From assembly GCA_947000775.1 (NCBI GenBank), contig CAMQGK010000634.1, positions 21,631,501 to 21,695,500 on the forward strand: a stretch of 64,000 bases of DNA, in the 5' to 3' direction. Below, piece after piece: positions 45,781-59,169 of the stretch. The stretch comes from Pterois miles. Its lineage: Eukaryota > Chordata > Actinopteri > Perciformes > Scorpaenidae. Numbering within the stretch: position 1 is the stretch's first letter; each line of letters starts with the position of its first letter. The notes under the pieces are model-generated. The model saw nothing but the letters and a program-made list of their open reading frames with translations, was not told the origin of the DNA and searched no databases. The translations under genes and the position numbers were made by a program.

Positions 45781-46677
45781 TTTTTATCTCATAGCTTTTA
45801 TATCTTAGTTAATTAAACATTACAAAAAGGAGTCTGTAGTGGGTATGAATGGGTATATTCAAAACGTTTTGGTCTGTTTTTGCAAAAGAGCTCTGTGTTA
45901 GAAAACAGGAAGATAACACAAAAAGTATCTATGATTATCCATATGTTCTTACAGTGATTCAATGCACTCCCAGCTTTTACATGCCATTTATTCCGAGCAT
46001 AGGCTGTTCTTTATAGAAATAAAGAAATGCTTTGTGGACGGCTGATTCATCTCTCTATGACTACTCTGGCCCTTTCAATTATTCCAAAATAGCACAACAT
46101 ATGAGCAGGTGCAAGCATGAGATTAGCACCAAGGAGGAACTGAGTGACATCCTGAATACAGTTAATGATATGGTATGATATGTGGTAAATAAATGTAAAA
46201 CAAATGGTATAATAATTTGGTTGTGTTTCCCCCCAGAGAAATGTGACTCCTGTGGGGACCAGAGATATTAGTCTTGATTAAGAGCCCTCTATAGACCAGA
46301 AGACTGGAATTGGAAAAAGGTCTGACCTCATGTGGTGACCCAGTGAGGTAACACCATCAGCATCCAGAGAGTTACATCTATGTGTTGTAAATAGTCTGAG
46401 GGACAATTGTTAGACCTTTATAAGAATGTTGATAACCATTTACTAATCATTTATTATCAATTTTCATTCAACTGTGTTAAAGCTCTTCTGCTGTTCCGTT
46501 TTCCCTAGAATACAGTGCTTCAAAAAGACAGTATACAATACATAACTCATCACAGCATAACAATATATCTTCAATATATGAAAAACAATATACTTATGTG
46601 TGCCGATAAAAAAAATACACTTTGAAAGTTTCCATCGAGCTCATAATTTTCAGTGTATTTTAATCAGGCAATGCACT
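43795..46677. other. intergenic region between divergent armh4 and actr10
   Basis: The two genes are transcribed away from each other with 3.0 kb between start codons. The part next to armh4 should hold its 5' UTR and promoter; 44160-45190 is relatively complex and CpG-containing. Open frames on both strands at 44364-45189 have no recognisable domain. A (GA)n array lies at about 44108-44139. The right half is AT-rich. Confidence 0.4.
45704..45792. repeat. TA microsatellite inside a perfect inverted repeat
   Basis: ATGAGATAAAAATGT (45704-45718) and ACATTTTTATCTCAT (45778-45792) are exact reverse complements and flank a (TA)n array (45723-45775), which is itself self-complementary. The whole 89 bases could extrude as a hairpin or cruciform. 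Confidence 0.9.
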
Positions 46678-46797
46678 TGACGTCATCGTGTGTCTGAGGA
46701 CCCAACCCAACCCAACCGGAAGACAATTTTTTTTCGATACGATGCTAATTTGCGACTGTCAACGTTAAACACTGACATTATTTATCAGATTAATAAA
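46678..46797 (+). promoter_or_regulatory. actr10 promoter with CRE and ETS sites
   Basis: A perfect CRE palindrome TGACGTCA (46678-46685) and an ETS-type CCGGAAG (46716-46722) lie 113-120 and 76-82 bases before the actr10 ATG. There is no TATA box. CREB/ATF plus ETS sites close to the start are typical of broadly expressed genes. The exact transcription start is not visible. Confidence 0.6.
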
Positions 46798-47324
46798 ATG
46801 CCATTATTTGATGGGCTGGGGAGTGGAGGAGAGAAGACTGCCATTGTTATTGACTTAGGAGCAGCATACACAAAGTGAGTATCAGTCGTTAGCACGCCTT
46901 GTTTAACATAGCCGCTGTTAGCATAGTATGCTAACATATATATTTGTTTTCTTAACCAACGTTAACCGCCCGTGTCTTGGCACTTAATACAGGAATAAAC
47001 TTCATAAACACATGATGCATAATCGTATATACCAGTAGGAAATGTTGTTGAGGTAGCTAGAAGCCGCCCAGTCAATGCGTACTAACATTAGACATGTCAG
47101 TGTTTAGCTAGCGTTAGCTAATACCAAATTAAAGCTAAGATAAAATCCAATAAGTAACGTTAAAGAATGACAACTGTACTGAACGCTAGAAGCATAGCCA
47201 GCTACACTGTCAAGTGAACGAATTCAGCAAACTACATTTTCGTATCTGGGCAAATTTCAAACAATGAGCCAATTTAAAGTAGAATTTAGACCAGACAAGG
47301 TTCCTGTCATTTGTTCGCTGTAAG

Positions 47325-47407
<83 letters not shown>

Positions 47408-50400
47408 GCTCCATGTTGACTGTTTGACTGACCTAAATAGGTTTTGCTAAGCATCAGCTAATCTGAAAGCTGTGTGATACTAAACGTCACTTCATCTGTC
47501 ATTATAGTTTACACATCTCCCCACAATTACTGAAGATTTACCAAAATTATACAATACAATTCTTAATACTTTCCGCTCGCGGTGGACTATATGTCTTCAA
47601 TGCTACATAATTTATGTAATCTTGCAGGAATTGTAGGTAAATGTATTATATTACAAAGATTAACAACTGGCCTAAGGCAAGTCACATGAAGGTCAAGAGG
47701 GCTGTTCTCTTCTAATAATGATTTCTTTGTCTACAGTTACTGCCCCACATCATTTAACACAGAGCTGCACTGTTTTATATGCTACTTACTAAAATGATTA
47801 TATAGCCCTTTAAGCTAAGTCTTTGTATGCAGTCCTTGTTTTTGCTTGTAATATAGAATATGTAGGAGCATAAAAAGGTAGTGGTTGCATTTTTCTTGCA
47901 AGTAATATTATTGAATTATTATTATTGAAGTATACAGCTTAATCTTCTCTGCACGCTCTCTAGCAGCTCTGCTGATAGTTTCCGTTTCTTGCAGATGTGG
48001 CTTTGCAGGGGAAACGGGGCCCAGGTTCATAATTCCGAGCGAGATCCGGAAACCGGGACAGCAGCAGGTGAGCCACCGCTGTGCTTTGCTGAATTTAAGA
48101 ATTTGGAGGGATGTTTGAAAATCGCAAAATATGTTAATACGATGTCTCACTTTCAGGCCATCAAAGTGGTTCAGTACAATATCAACACAGAAGAGCTTTA
48201 TGTCATCCTCAAAGAGTTTATCCATTTACTGTACTTCAGGTGAGACTCTGTTGCATTCATTGTAAGCAAGTGTTAAACATCCATTTTTACTATACATATA
48301 CCACTTTTAGCTGAAAAATGGAGTGGTCCGACCTCATCAAATCAAAGTTTGTCCCCCCATTTGTCTCAATCAGGCACCTGCTGGTGAACCCTCGCGACAG
48401 AAGAGTGGTCATCATCGAGTCCATCCTCTGCCCATCTCACTTCAGGGAGACCCTCACCAAGGTTTTCTTCAAACAGTTTGAGGTATGAAAACCATTCAGA
48501 TCAGTGTTTTATAGAAGCTGCAGAACATGTTTCCAAAATGCATGGAACAAATATATATTTTATAATATAATATAATTAATTTAAATATACAATAAATGTG
48601 ATTTCCACATCAATTTGAAAAGTATAGGACCTCCAGCTTGACTACAGTAAAGAAAACCCTGCAACAACACTTTTTAACTTTATTGACAACCCTGATAGTA
48701 AGTGTAAGCTACAGTGTGTAGTCAATGTGTAAAGTGTTATTCCTTGTGTTTTTCAGGTGCCCTCTGTGCTGTTTGCCCCAAGTCACCTCATGGCCATCAT
48801 GACTCTGGGCATCAACTCTGCTCTGGTGATGGACTGTGGCTACACGGAGACGCTGGTGCTACCTGTATCCTTTTCCTGTCATCTTGGAGTCTTTTACCTT
48901 TAAAGCAGTACTTCCAGCTGTTGAGGAAGTGGATTTGTTTGCTTTCTCATCCAGTATTAGGAGAAAAGATTGGTAACAATTTAATCTCTGTCAGCTCATT
49001 GGATACAATAGTCAGGGACACGTTTAGCCTTGATGAAGCAGTGGGAAATGACTAGCCCCTTTCAAAAGGGAAAAATGCGTGGATATGTAAATGCAAAAAG
49101 AAGGTTTATTGTCTTGTTTATAAACTTTATACATTACCACCTTAATTGTGAACTCAGGTTTATGAGTGCACACCTATTCTGCCAGCTTGGGAGGCTTTGC
49201 CTTTGGGAGGTAAAGCCATCCATAAGTAAGTAGATTGAACAGATTTCAGAGGAGTGTGTGGCTTTGCATGTTGGTGTACTATTTTTGTCTGTGAATGAAC
49301 GCTTCTATTTTACACTTTGTTCGTGTTGATTGCAAATCTTATGACCGTAAAATGGAACATTTTCTTTTGTTTCATCACATAACTGCATGTGTCTGTGTTT
49401 ATTATAGAGAATTAGACGGACTTCTTGTGGAGCAGTGTACTGTGGACACAGACACCACCACTGGACAGAGTGTACCAGCTGCCATTGGTAATTACCTAAA
49501 AAATAGCTTTTGTCATTTTAAAATGGATAAACTTGAAAAAGCTGATTTGTTTCACAATGCAGAGAGCAGAAAAAATTTATAATGGCATTGACCCATTATG
49601 CCTCATTGACTATTCATAAGAAGAAGTTGTTTCTGTGACATTTCAGTGAGTCCTTTTCTCAATTTGTGAATTATACATATGCGAACAGTCTAATTTTAGA
49701 GTTTTCTCACTACAGTTTCTCTTGAAGGAACGGTTGTGTTGAGCTGTGAGATCTACAGCTACACATATATACATCAATAATTAAGACAGGCCAGAGGCCG
49801 GTTCTCTTGGCTGGGCTGTTTAACCAACTGCATTTTTGCAGTAAGCACAGAGGAGCTGAGATCTCTGTAATCATCCCTTTACACTGTATCCTTCACAAAG
49901 AAAGATTAATACACACACTGGGGACACACTTTTTATAAATGACAAACCATCACGATCCAATTCACAACAGGCCTATAAATCTATATCTATCTATAAATCT
50001 ATAAATCGTGAGGAGAGCAAATTTGTGCGTAAATGAACGTTTCATATTTACTGCCATTTCCACATCATCTTATATTAACATCTTATATATCTTGAATAGG
50101 TAAACCAGCCATTTCTACAAGATATGTTTCATAAATCAAAACTTCTATTTATACATGTGTTATTGGAAACATATACACGTGTTAAATACTTTATAAATGA
50201 GATAAAATTAATACACTGAGATGGAGTTAACAGGCTTTTGTTTCTTTCCTCTCATCAGTAAAACAAACAGTATGTATGCTAGCCTTTAATAGAAGATTCA
50301 GTGTTTTAAGTAAGCTACAATTATCAGGACAATATGAACATTCAGGTTCCCTCATGTAGCTCAAAGGTGTACAGCAGAAATAAATGTGAAAAGGCTACGG

Positions 50401-53400
50401 TAGACGTTCTGCAAATTTATTTTGGCTAACCTAATAAAATCTCCTGTGTGTCCCGACTCAGTCTTTGGGAATGACTAGTTGATATGACAGCAGGGATAAA
50501 ATACCACAAAAAAAAGTTTCTTTTGCAAAAACTGGAACCTGCGTTTGTTTTACACAAAAGCGGTCATATTTGATACTTCACCGTCCTTGGCTGCTCGTAC
50601 AGTCCCCTAACACTGATTCAGCCTCCTCATGAATCTAACTTGAAATGTGAAATGAGAAAGATGGCTAATTTGTGAATAAGTGAACCAGAGAAAATGAATT
50701 TTCACATCCTTTTATATGTCTTTTTTTATCTTTTCCTCAGGGACCATCCCAGAGGAGACTGTGGAGGATATCAAGGGTAGGTTTGTTTTCGGGGTTTTAA
50801 TTCTGCACCCATCGCTTTGCTCCTGTGAGGATGTGGATTGAGATTTTAATAATTTCCTTCAAAGGCAGCATTCCCAAAAGCTAACAACACAACAAATACA
50901 AACTTCTCTTGAGACTGTGGCTCCTTCCTTCATTAACCGTCCTTCCCCTGGAATATTATCTGAGCTGAAAACTGATGTGTGTCTTATAAAGATGCAGATA
51001 TGTAATTTACTTGATGTTGAAAAATATATAATATGTAATTAAAGGTTTCATTAAGGACTAATGTGCATCCTATAACCTTTTAATTCATTACTGGCGGTTA
51101 ACATTGCTTACAGCCATTAAAGGATAACTTTGGTTTTTCCCCACATATTTGTGTCTAAGTGACTAAAGGGAACAACATTTTTTGAAATTGGTCCTTTATT
51201 TAGGGATAATGCAACAACCACCAGCTGCTAAACTGGCTGTAATGTAATAATTTGGGGCAACCTGGCACCATCAGTTTACATCTGACAACATTATGGAAAG
51301 GACCCTTGATGAAATGTTTTTTTTTTTTACCATTTGCTTGATCTGGTCTGTTTGTTTTGTGTGTCTGACTCTGAGAAGTCTTTTTTTTTAAATGTTTCCA
51401 CCGTTGTCTCTTCTGGCAACAAATCCCACGACACAATAGCAAACAGGAAAGTAAGAAAAAACATTTCATTAGTCACTTTGACACAAAAACATGGGAAAAT
51501 AGGGTCCAGGTTGAAAACTGCAGAAGTTATCTTTTAAGGACATTGGTTAAAATGTTCATCCTTTGTTATAAATGTACCTGTCTTTTAGTTTGGATGTTGG
51601 TTTATTGGTTTTGTTTTGTTTCCTGCAGTCAGGACATGCTTTGTCAGTGACCTGCAGAGAGGCCTCAAGATCCAGGAAGCCAAGTTTAACCTGGATGGTA
51701 CAGCTGAAGTGAGTGACACGTGCATGTGCATGCTGGTTTTTATACTCGTGACCCTATTTACATTCAGTCTGTAAACAAATATTTGCATTAAATGATGCAT
51801 TGCTGTACATTTATTTACAATTCTTCCTTCCTGTGAATGTGTTTGTAGCGTCCGGCACCTCCTCCAGATGTTGATTATCCTCTGGATGGTGAGAAAATCC
51901 TGCATGTCAATGGATCAATCAGGTAGTTCATCAAATTATGTTTTTTTTTTTTATATCTGCTGTTGTCTTTAACTGAGCAGGCAAGCACAGATATTTAGTT
52001 TAGAAAAAAACAAACTAGAAAATCTTTCAACTTATTTTTTGTCTCTGCTGTACCGTCCATCTGTAGGACAAGATATTTTCCTTTTAAATTTCTGTCACAA
52101 AGTTGTCACTCATTACATTTTCTGTTTTTTTTCTCCAGGGACTCTGTGATGGAGATCCTGTTTGAACAAGACAATGAAGAGAAGAGTGTAGCCTCTCTGA
52201 TACTTGACGCTCTGGTCAAGGTAGAGAAAAGTTCTTCATTCTATATGTCTTGATACATTTGAGGGCATTATGTCTTGTTTATGAGCAATCACTTATTTGA
52301 TGTATCATAAATAAACTGTGGAAGATTTAAAAAACAAAAGAGATATACAGTACATCAATGGTCTTTCATCTTTAGGACAGGAACAAACATTGATAGGAAA
52401 CGAGTCTTTTTTATGACCTTGGAGAGTTGAGGGAGGAAGCTTCACTTGAAAATATCCCCCAGGAAATTTCAAACACTTCCTTTCCTGCAGTCTGGTTAGT
52501 TTTTATGCACCAGTTTCTGCCTTTTCTGCATCAAGTTATGGTGGAATTGTCTTTATATACAGTATGTAAGGAAAACACAGAATTCAGACACCATGTGACA
52601 ATTAGAAATAACAAAAAATTCAAAGAAATTCAAAAAATAGTCTTACTAAGACTAAAAGGCTACTATGGGGAGTAACATCATCACACATGAATGTGATTTG
52701 GCTCACTGGATCTAAAAGAGCACCCAGTTTATGTAAATCTAGGACTGTTTAGGGACGTCAGTATGCAGAAATATTTAGTTGAGTGTACAGTTTGACTCTG
52801 TGTGGTTGCTATGGTGACACTCAACTGAGGCCGCTCATGTAACTGAGAGCAGTTTTGTTTTTCCATGTGGGGATCAAGTCTCGGACCAGGCTAATTAAAC
52901 TCAGCAGGCACAGCAGCAGCAGACATTACACAGCCTGCTGCAGCAATACGTTGAAACCCCAATCTGTGCAGCACTCTACTCAGGATATATTGACATTTCA
53001 GCAGGGCTCTACCCACCAGAGAAGAAACTGCAGTAAAGCCATCCTCAGCTACTTTAATCCATCACATTTTGTTTTAGTCTGCACCTGAAAATCAGAAAGT
53101 GCTTCCTATAGCAGCAGAACTGCTGCTCCGTCCTGCTTCATCTTTTCTGCCACTGCACTGGCAAAATGTTTTGATTGTAATTCCCCTCTAATCTGTCATG
53201 CCAGGGTGGAAAGAACAGGTGAAACTTATGTAAATGATCTAATCTGGTAAATGAGTGTATGTGTTTTTCCTCTTAGTGCCCTATTGACACCCGTAAGGTG
53301 CTCTCAGAGAACCTGGTGGTGATCGGAGGCACGGCCCTGCTGCCAGGTTATCTGCACCGGCTGCTGGCGGAGATACGCCTCCTTGTGGAGAAACCCAAGT

Positions 53401-53877
53401 ACAGCGACGTGCTGGCCAGCAAAAGCTTGCGTATACACGCTCCGCCTGCCAAGCCCAACTGCACCGCCTGGCTCGGAGGTCAGATATGAGACTTTATTGA
53501 AATATTCATCACTACGTGTTGAGCTGATGCCTTTTCATGTGAGCAAAATAAAAAAAATCTCTAGCCTCAACGTACTGCAGACACCATAATGTCAGCCTTT
53601 TTCAGTTTTTTAGATGAGAAGATCTTGGTAGAATATTTATCGTATCATTGGGAAAGAAAACCCTGTCTGTATTCATACTGTCCTCTGCACGACAGGTGCT
53701 ATCTTCGGCGCGCTGCAGGACATCCTGGGCAGCAGGTCGGTATCACGAGACTACTACAACCAGACAGGTCGCATCCCAGACTGGTGCTGTTTGAGCTCCC
53801 CTCCTCCTGAATCTCTCTACGAAGCAGGAAAGACGCCTCCTCCGCTGATGAAGAGAGCCTTCTCCACAGAGAAGTAA
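46798..53877 (+). CDS. actr10: actin-related protein 10 (ARP11), dynactin pointed-end subunit
   Basis: Thirteen coding exons: 46798-46874, 47995-48067, 48157-48239, 48374-48482, 48757-48864, 49158-49225, 49408-49487, 50741-50776, 51629-51708, 51849-51922, 52139-52220, 53277-53478, 53696-53877. All have GT-AG ends and the frame is kept throughout. The product is 417 residues, exactly the human ACTR10 length. It begins MPLFDGLGSGGEKTAIVIDL, the actin-fold phosphate-1 region, and ends LMKRAFSTEK as in human. The ENLVVIGGTALLPG block corresponds to the conserved actin segment for nucleotide and subunit contact. ARP11 caps the pointed end of the dynactin Arp1 filament, with dynactin p62, p25 and p27, and serves dynein transport. 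Exon 6 starts VYEC (residues 151-154) where human has IYEG, and is the least conserved part. Identity is certain. Confidence 0.97.
47329..47404. repeat. (TA)n microsatellite in actr10 intron 1
   Basis: A pure alternating TA array of about 76 bases. Confidence 0.95.
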
Positions 53878-54459
53878 AATGTACTGTAACACAATTCACA
53901 TAATGTCCTCTCCTTTACTCGCCGTTATAGAGCAGTTAAGTAATCTTAAATGTAATATCTCTCGTGTTGACTACACAAACATCTCTAGATGCCTTAATGT
54001 CTGGTAGTCCCACGTATGTTTCTGAATGCACCAACTGTGGACTGATGATCAGGTGATCTGATTTCTAACCTCACCCAACAGAGCAGAGATTAGGATTTTA
54101 AGCATTTACATTGATATTCTACAAGGATTACAGTGTTAGAATTTCAAATTTGAAGTCTCATTGAACAGGACTGAACCTGTACATACTCACTCTAACTCCA
54201 CTTTGTTGGATTTTGTTAGCAGTTAAACTGAAAAACACGTCTTGTTCAGTAGAGATGTTTCCGATGATCCCCAAGTTGAGCTTTAGTCATCCGTTCGTCA
54301 GCAAAACTGCAGAAAATGGTGCTGAACTTTGGAGAAAGCGGATGTTTCGTAAGTGGGATGTTGATGAAGTGTAGAGAACTGTTTTTTGATGGTAATGTCC
54401 CATTAATTCCCCCCAGTCATTTATTTATTATATTGCTGTGTTTAGTGGTTGTTGAACTC

Positions 54460-54465
54460 AATAAA
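54460..54465 (+). promoter_or_regulatory. polyadenylation signal of actr10
   Basis: AATAAA lies 583 bases after the stop codon, in the context CTCAATAAAGTTCTTGTAC with a GT-containing stretch behind it. A further AATAAA lies near 54701. No earlier perfect hexamer was noticed. Confidence 0.55.
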
Positions 54466-55357
54466 GTTCTTGTACACTCACACAGTTATTCCAGCTGAAA
54501 ATGGCTTTTTATGTTAAAGTGTTTGTAACAGGATGGTCAGAGATATGTCAGTCAGTCATGATCTGAATACATCCTGAGCAGTGGTCTGATCTGCTAAATA
54601 ATTGAAACTACCTGTCAACAGAAGTTGTTGTTGTTGTTGTTTACAGGCTTTACAATGATACCATCTTGCTCTGTAACCTTTATTTCCAGCTATTACAACA
54701 AAATAAATATTCCGAATCCAATCAGACTTGCCTTTTCTGCCCTTTTAATCCTAGAATATGGTGTATGTTTTAAAAAAATAATTGGTAACTCAAATATTTA
54801 ATAAAGAAACTGCTATTTTTTAGGTGAAGATAGCTTATAAACACCATCCTAAACTATGAACAACATTCCTGTTTTATAAGTCTTGAAACAGTCCACAGAC
54901 TTACTTCCAAAAGGTAGAAAACAACTCACTGTATTGTCTATATAAACTGTAAAGAAGTTTGAATCACATTTTGTTAACTGTGAACCCAGAAAAGGGCCTT
55001 TTTTCCTCTGGAGTATTGAATCACAGTTTCTATTATTACGCCTTCATGCTGGCGACAGCCACGGCCATCATCTCCTCAGGTTGTTTGTCCGTCCAGTCCA
55101 TTCTCATGAACACAATATCTCAGAAATGCCTACACAGTAAGTTGCAGCCACCTTCAGTGTAAAAGATGGATTAAACTGTAGATAATGAGGCCAGCATGTA
55201 GCAGAAAAGCAACACAGGCCAACAGATCCAGCTACATTTAAGCCTCATGTTCTGCCTTAACAGGTGTCTTTTATTCTCTTTTATTCTGTCTTTTTTATGG
55301 TGACATTCACGTCTTGTACCACAAAGTTTAAAAGGTCATCTGAGTTTGTTAATTTCC
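54466..55357. other. intergenic DNA, no gene seen
   Basis: AT-rich sequence after actr10. The only frames are short and lack recognisable domains. Confidence 0.4.
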
Positions 55358-55745
55358 ATCCATCCATCGTCAACCGCTTATCCCGTTAGGGGTCGCGGGG
55401 GGGCTGGAGCCGATCCCAGCTGGCATTGGGCGAAGGCGGGGTTCACCCTGGACAGGTCACCAGTCCATCGCAGGGCACATAGAGACAGACAACATATAGA
55501 CAGACAACCATTCACGCTCACATTCACACCTACGGGCAATTTAGAGTCATCAGTTAACCTAAACAGCATGTCTTTGGACTGTGGGAGGAAGCCGGAGTAC
55601 CCGGAGAAAACCCACGCTTACATGGAGAGAACATGCAAACTCCACACAGAAGAAGAGTGTCGCAGGTTCGAATCCAAGCCGGATTCGAACCTGTGACTCT
55701 CTTGCTGTGAGGCGAGAGTGCTAACCACTGCACCACCGTGCAGCC
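55358..55745 (+). mobile_element. abundant teleost interspersed repeat, probably a LINE-derived fragment
   Basis: CCATCGTCAACCGCTTATCC, GGTCGCGGGGGGGCTGGAGC, CAATTTAGAGTCATCAGTTA, GACTGTGGGAGGAAGCCGGA and CATGCAAACTCCACACAGAA, in this order, are the well-known body of a repeat found throughout fish genomes. It ends ...CTAACCACTGCACCACCGTG. I think it is usually classed with L2-type LINE 3' ends, but am not sure of the family. Non-coding. Confidence 0.75.
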
Positions 55746-58700
55746 CTGAGTTTGCTAATTTGTATAACTTAATTAATTATTACTGATAATTATAAGCCTT
55801 GAAGGCATTTTTCCTCATCTACTCACAGTGCGCTGAGCTTTATCCACTGCTGAACAAGAAACTCCCAACACACTGTTAATGCGTGCGTCCCAGAATGGAG
55901 TTGCATCTGTTTGGCCTTCTGGGTCACATTCATCATTCAGTGTCGGTCCGTCTGGCCACTGTGGGCTTGGGAACCAGTAGCATTACCCACAATGCACCTG
56001 CAGCCCAAGATTGGCAAAAAGTGTGGGAAATCAGATAAGAGTTTGGATTCTGAAAATAGGCGTAAACACTGAGCGGAGGAGAGCTGAAGATCAGGCTGTA
56101 GATGGATGTTAGGAGGTGTGTATCTCTTTGTCTTTCCTGTCTTTGTCAGTAGCAGCAGTAAAAGTAAAACAACCTCCCCATAGTATTTATATTGTGCTTG
56201 TTGGAAACATTTTTTCAGTACACGTGACTTGGATATTAGCTAAAATCTGGCTGTTTGAGTTTCATTTGTTTCTTTCCATGTGCTGTAGGGTCAAAAAAAA
56301 AGATGCATCTGATGAACCTCTTTCAACTCCAGCAGGATTTGGAGAGGAAAATAAGAGCTTTGTTACTTATATGATACGACGTCCTACCTGTGGATGCAGG
56401 CCAATATTTGTCTTAGTTACCACACTTTCTCAGATTATCCATTTCTGACCATATAGCTAAAGACAACCAGTCTGGCACACATCTGGGGACATAGAGCGGT
56501 ACAGTCCCACCTGCTGCCTCTGCTCCAGCTGAGGGAAACCCCATCCTCCCTTGACTGGGACTGGGACTGGAGCATCAGTGTGGTTCCCAGAGACGGGAAG
56601 TAGCAGCTGTCCGTCTGACCTCTGGCTATCAAACTGGGAGTCTGAGCGGGAAGGGGAAGCCCCCGGAAAGTGGGTGAGCCCTGCCTGTACAGCAAGGAGT
56701 GTTGGCGAACCATTCACTGGAAGTTCAAAAGCAGTTCACACGCCCCCAAATCTGTTAGGATTTTCACAGGATGAAATCTTGGCATAAAATGATGATTTTA
56801 TCTATATTCTGCACTGGATTAAGACATCCTGATAGATTTGGGAATGAAAACTCTTCTTGAACTTGCTGGATTTACTGAGCACAACAGTACCCAATTCATA
56901 CATTATTTCACAACATGTTCAAGGTGACATAAATATGACTTTCCCACATGAGCACTCAGCTGGTCCACCGTCACAGCCCGCAAGGAGCGAGAGGCAAATG
57001 TGGTGAGAGGAGAGGCATCATCCATCTCGGTTATCTCCTCCACAGAGGTTGTTTTTCAAAGCACACAGCAGCCCAATTATCCTGTAAATCACACAGGCTG
57101 TGAAAACACACCTGAGCCCTCCTCATAAATGTGGGGGCACATCTGTGCTCGTCAGTCACGCCCTGCAGAACAAGCAAACAAGCGATGTGATACGGCTGGT
57201 TATCGCTGCACCTGTAAGTCAGTTTGTGAAGTAAACATAATCAGGAATCAACATTAAGTGTAACTGGACGTATCTACAAACCAAGAGAGGCCAGTTATTA
57301 TGTAACAGGAAGGTTACAGTTGTTTATAGCACTCCTACCAACTGGTGATATCAGACGTTATCTGTTGTGAACACATGGTTTTGCGTAAACATGCCAACAT
57401 CAGGAATAAAGGGGGTGAATCTGAAACGTTCTGCTTATTCTTGCAGCAACACCGTTGATAACCTCAAGTCTGTTTGTGCCAACACACTGGCACAAAACAC
57501 TGTCAGTGTGTTTGTGTGCAATATCTATATACTACATAGTGTATTTTCATGCATGCTGTACAGATTTTTTAAGATTGATTTATTTTTATTCATTTTTATT
57601 TTTTTTTATTCCTGGCAACTTTTGTTTTTCATTCATTTCTGTGTACCATCCAGTGAAAGCCACGTATCTCCAAAATGTCAACTGATGCATGTTTTCAGCT
57701 TCGTGACGGTGCATTTTTGCATGTAGTCAGTTGGGGGTTTTTACTGTTTATTTAGCTTAAGAAGTAAGACAATTTTCTCAAACCATGAAAAAAAATATCC
57801 AGTGCTTTGGATACATACAATAATGGTCAAATCAACTGGCAGAGTTTGCAGTCACATTACAGTGACCATCATGTCTGCACTTGATTTTCTCAGCGTTTCA
57901 TTGCCATTGTGTGGTCAAGTGCAGATTGATCTGAAAAGTCTGCACTGTGTTACCTTATTAAGATAATGAATGACGGGGGTCCAAGAGTTCATTAATACAT
58001 TTTATTATTGCAGCTTATTAAAATGAACGGAAACCAATAGGTGCCTGCTAAAAATACAGTGACGTTCCTGAAAACACATGGTTTGCAAAGTAGCCTATAT
58101 GTTATCTGTAGTAAATTACATATGCAGGCAGTGGCGACTGAGGGGCAGGGGTGAAAAAATACATAAAGGGCACCAGCTGCACATGGCAGCCTTTATGGCA
58201 CTTCATCCTGTTTTCTCAGTTTTAAGGCCACCCTATTTAGAGGGCACTACATCATGCTTTCTCCAGTGGAGGGGCACTATATCATGTTCTATCTTCCATA
58301 GGTGCATCCAAAAGGGCACTTTTGCTATGGTTTGTTTGAACATGGGGCACCAAGGGGATGAGTCCACCAGTGTAGGTAGGCCTATGGTCTGGTTTCTGAC
58401 ATAGGCTGCTACACAGAGGTCAACCGTAATTCTGCAGTAGTACCGTAGGTCCATATAGGTGATTAACTGGGACAGCAGGGCATGACAGTACATAGCCACA
58501 CCGATGCAACCTTTCATGTCCCAAAAAGTGCTGAGATTTTCTAACATTTCAATATATATTAATACAAATTTACAGACTTACAATATAGTCAAACAACAAA
58601 TGTATAAGATGCTTACCTGTGTAGATATTAGCTTGCATAAAACTTGATTATTTTCATTCCCATTAGTAGTAATTACGATTTGTGTATTATAGTTATATAG

Positions 58701-58765
58701 CTGTTATATTGCTTATCATGATGATTCTAACATAAATTAAACTATAATTTGTGTATGTATTTATT
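55746..58765. other. intergenic DNA upstream of pgf, no gene seen
   Basis: Ordinary AT-rich sequence. Overlapping frames at 56435-56787 on both strands have no domain. The part at about 58128-58400 (GTGGCGACTGAGGGGC, then two related GGGGCACTATATCATG-like units) has repeat texture and may be a transposon remnant. Confidence 0.35.
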
Positions 58766-58818
58766 ATCTACTACTACTATTATTATTATTATTAGTAGTA
58801 GTAGTAGTAGTAGTAGTA
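58766..58818. repeat. (CTA)n(TTA)n(TAG)n self-complementary microsatellite
   Basis: A CTACTACTACTA run, a (TTA)n centre and a TAGTAGTAGTAG run form a possible hairpin. Similar AT-rich trinucleotide arrays continue to about 58975. Confidence 0.85.
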
Positions 58819-58989
58819 TTATGTTAAAATTGCTGTGCATTTATATATATTTCTATTACAAATATTTATATAATGATTAAATAATAATGATATTTTATAT
58901 AATAATACTAATACCAATACTAATACTAATAACAACAACAACAACAACAATTATTATTAATAATTATTGTGTATTTATTATCTGCCCTA

Positions 58990-59169
58990 TTGATAATCAG
59001 TTGTATGTATTCAAGGGTCTGGCGCGCAGCTTTCTTGCGCACAACGGGACGGCGCGCCAATCAAAAAGAAACCAGCAGCTTCAGGACTCTGCTGCTATTT
59101 AGACTTTTTCAGTCGTCACTGACCGACCGGAGACGAGAGAGGGGAGGTAACTCGTCGACCTTTGTCGCT
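58990..59169 (+). promoter_or_regulatory. pgf-like gene promoter and 5' UTR region
   Basis: The sequence becomes CpG-rich here (GGCGCGCAGC, GACGGCGCGCCAATC) directly before the signal-peptide exon. A CCAAT box is seen at about 59055. The start site is unknown. Confidence 0.4.

Noticed and set aside
55655..55700. GGTTCGAATCC box B-like sequence suggesting a tRNA gene
   Set aside because: No A box or cloverleaf could be arranged; the motif is part of the abundant interspersed repeat and appears in both orientations.
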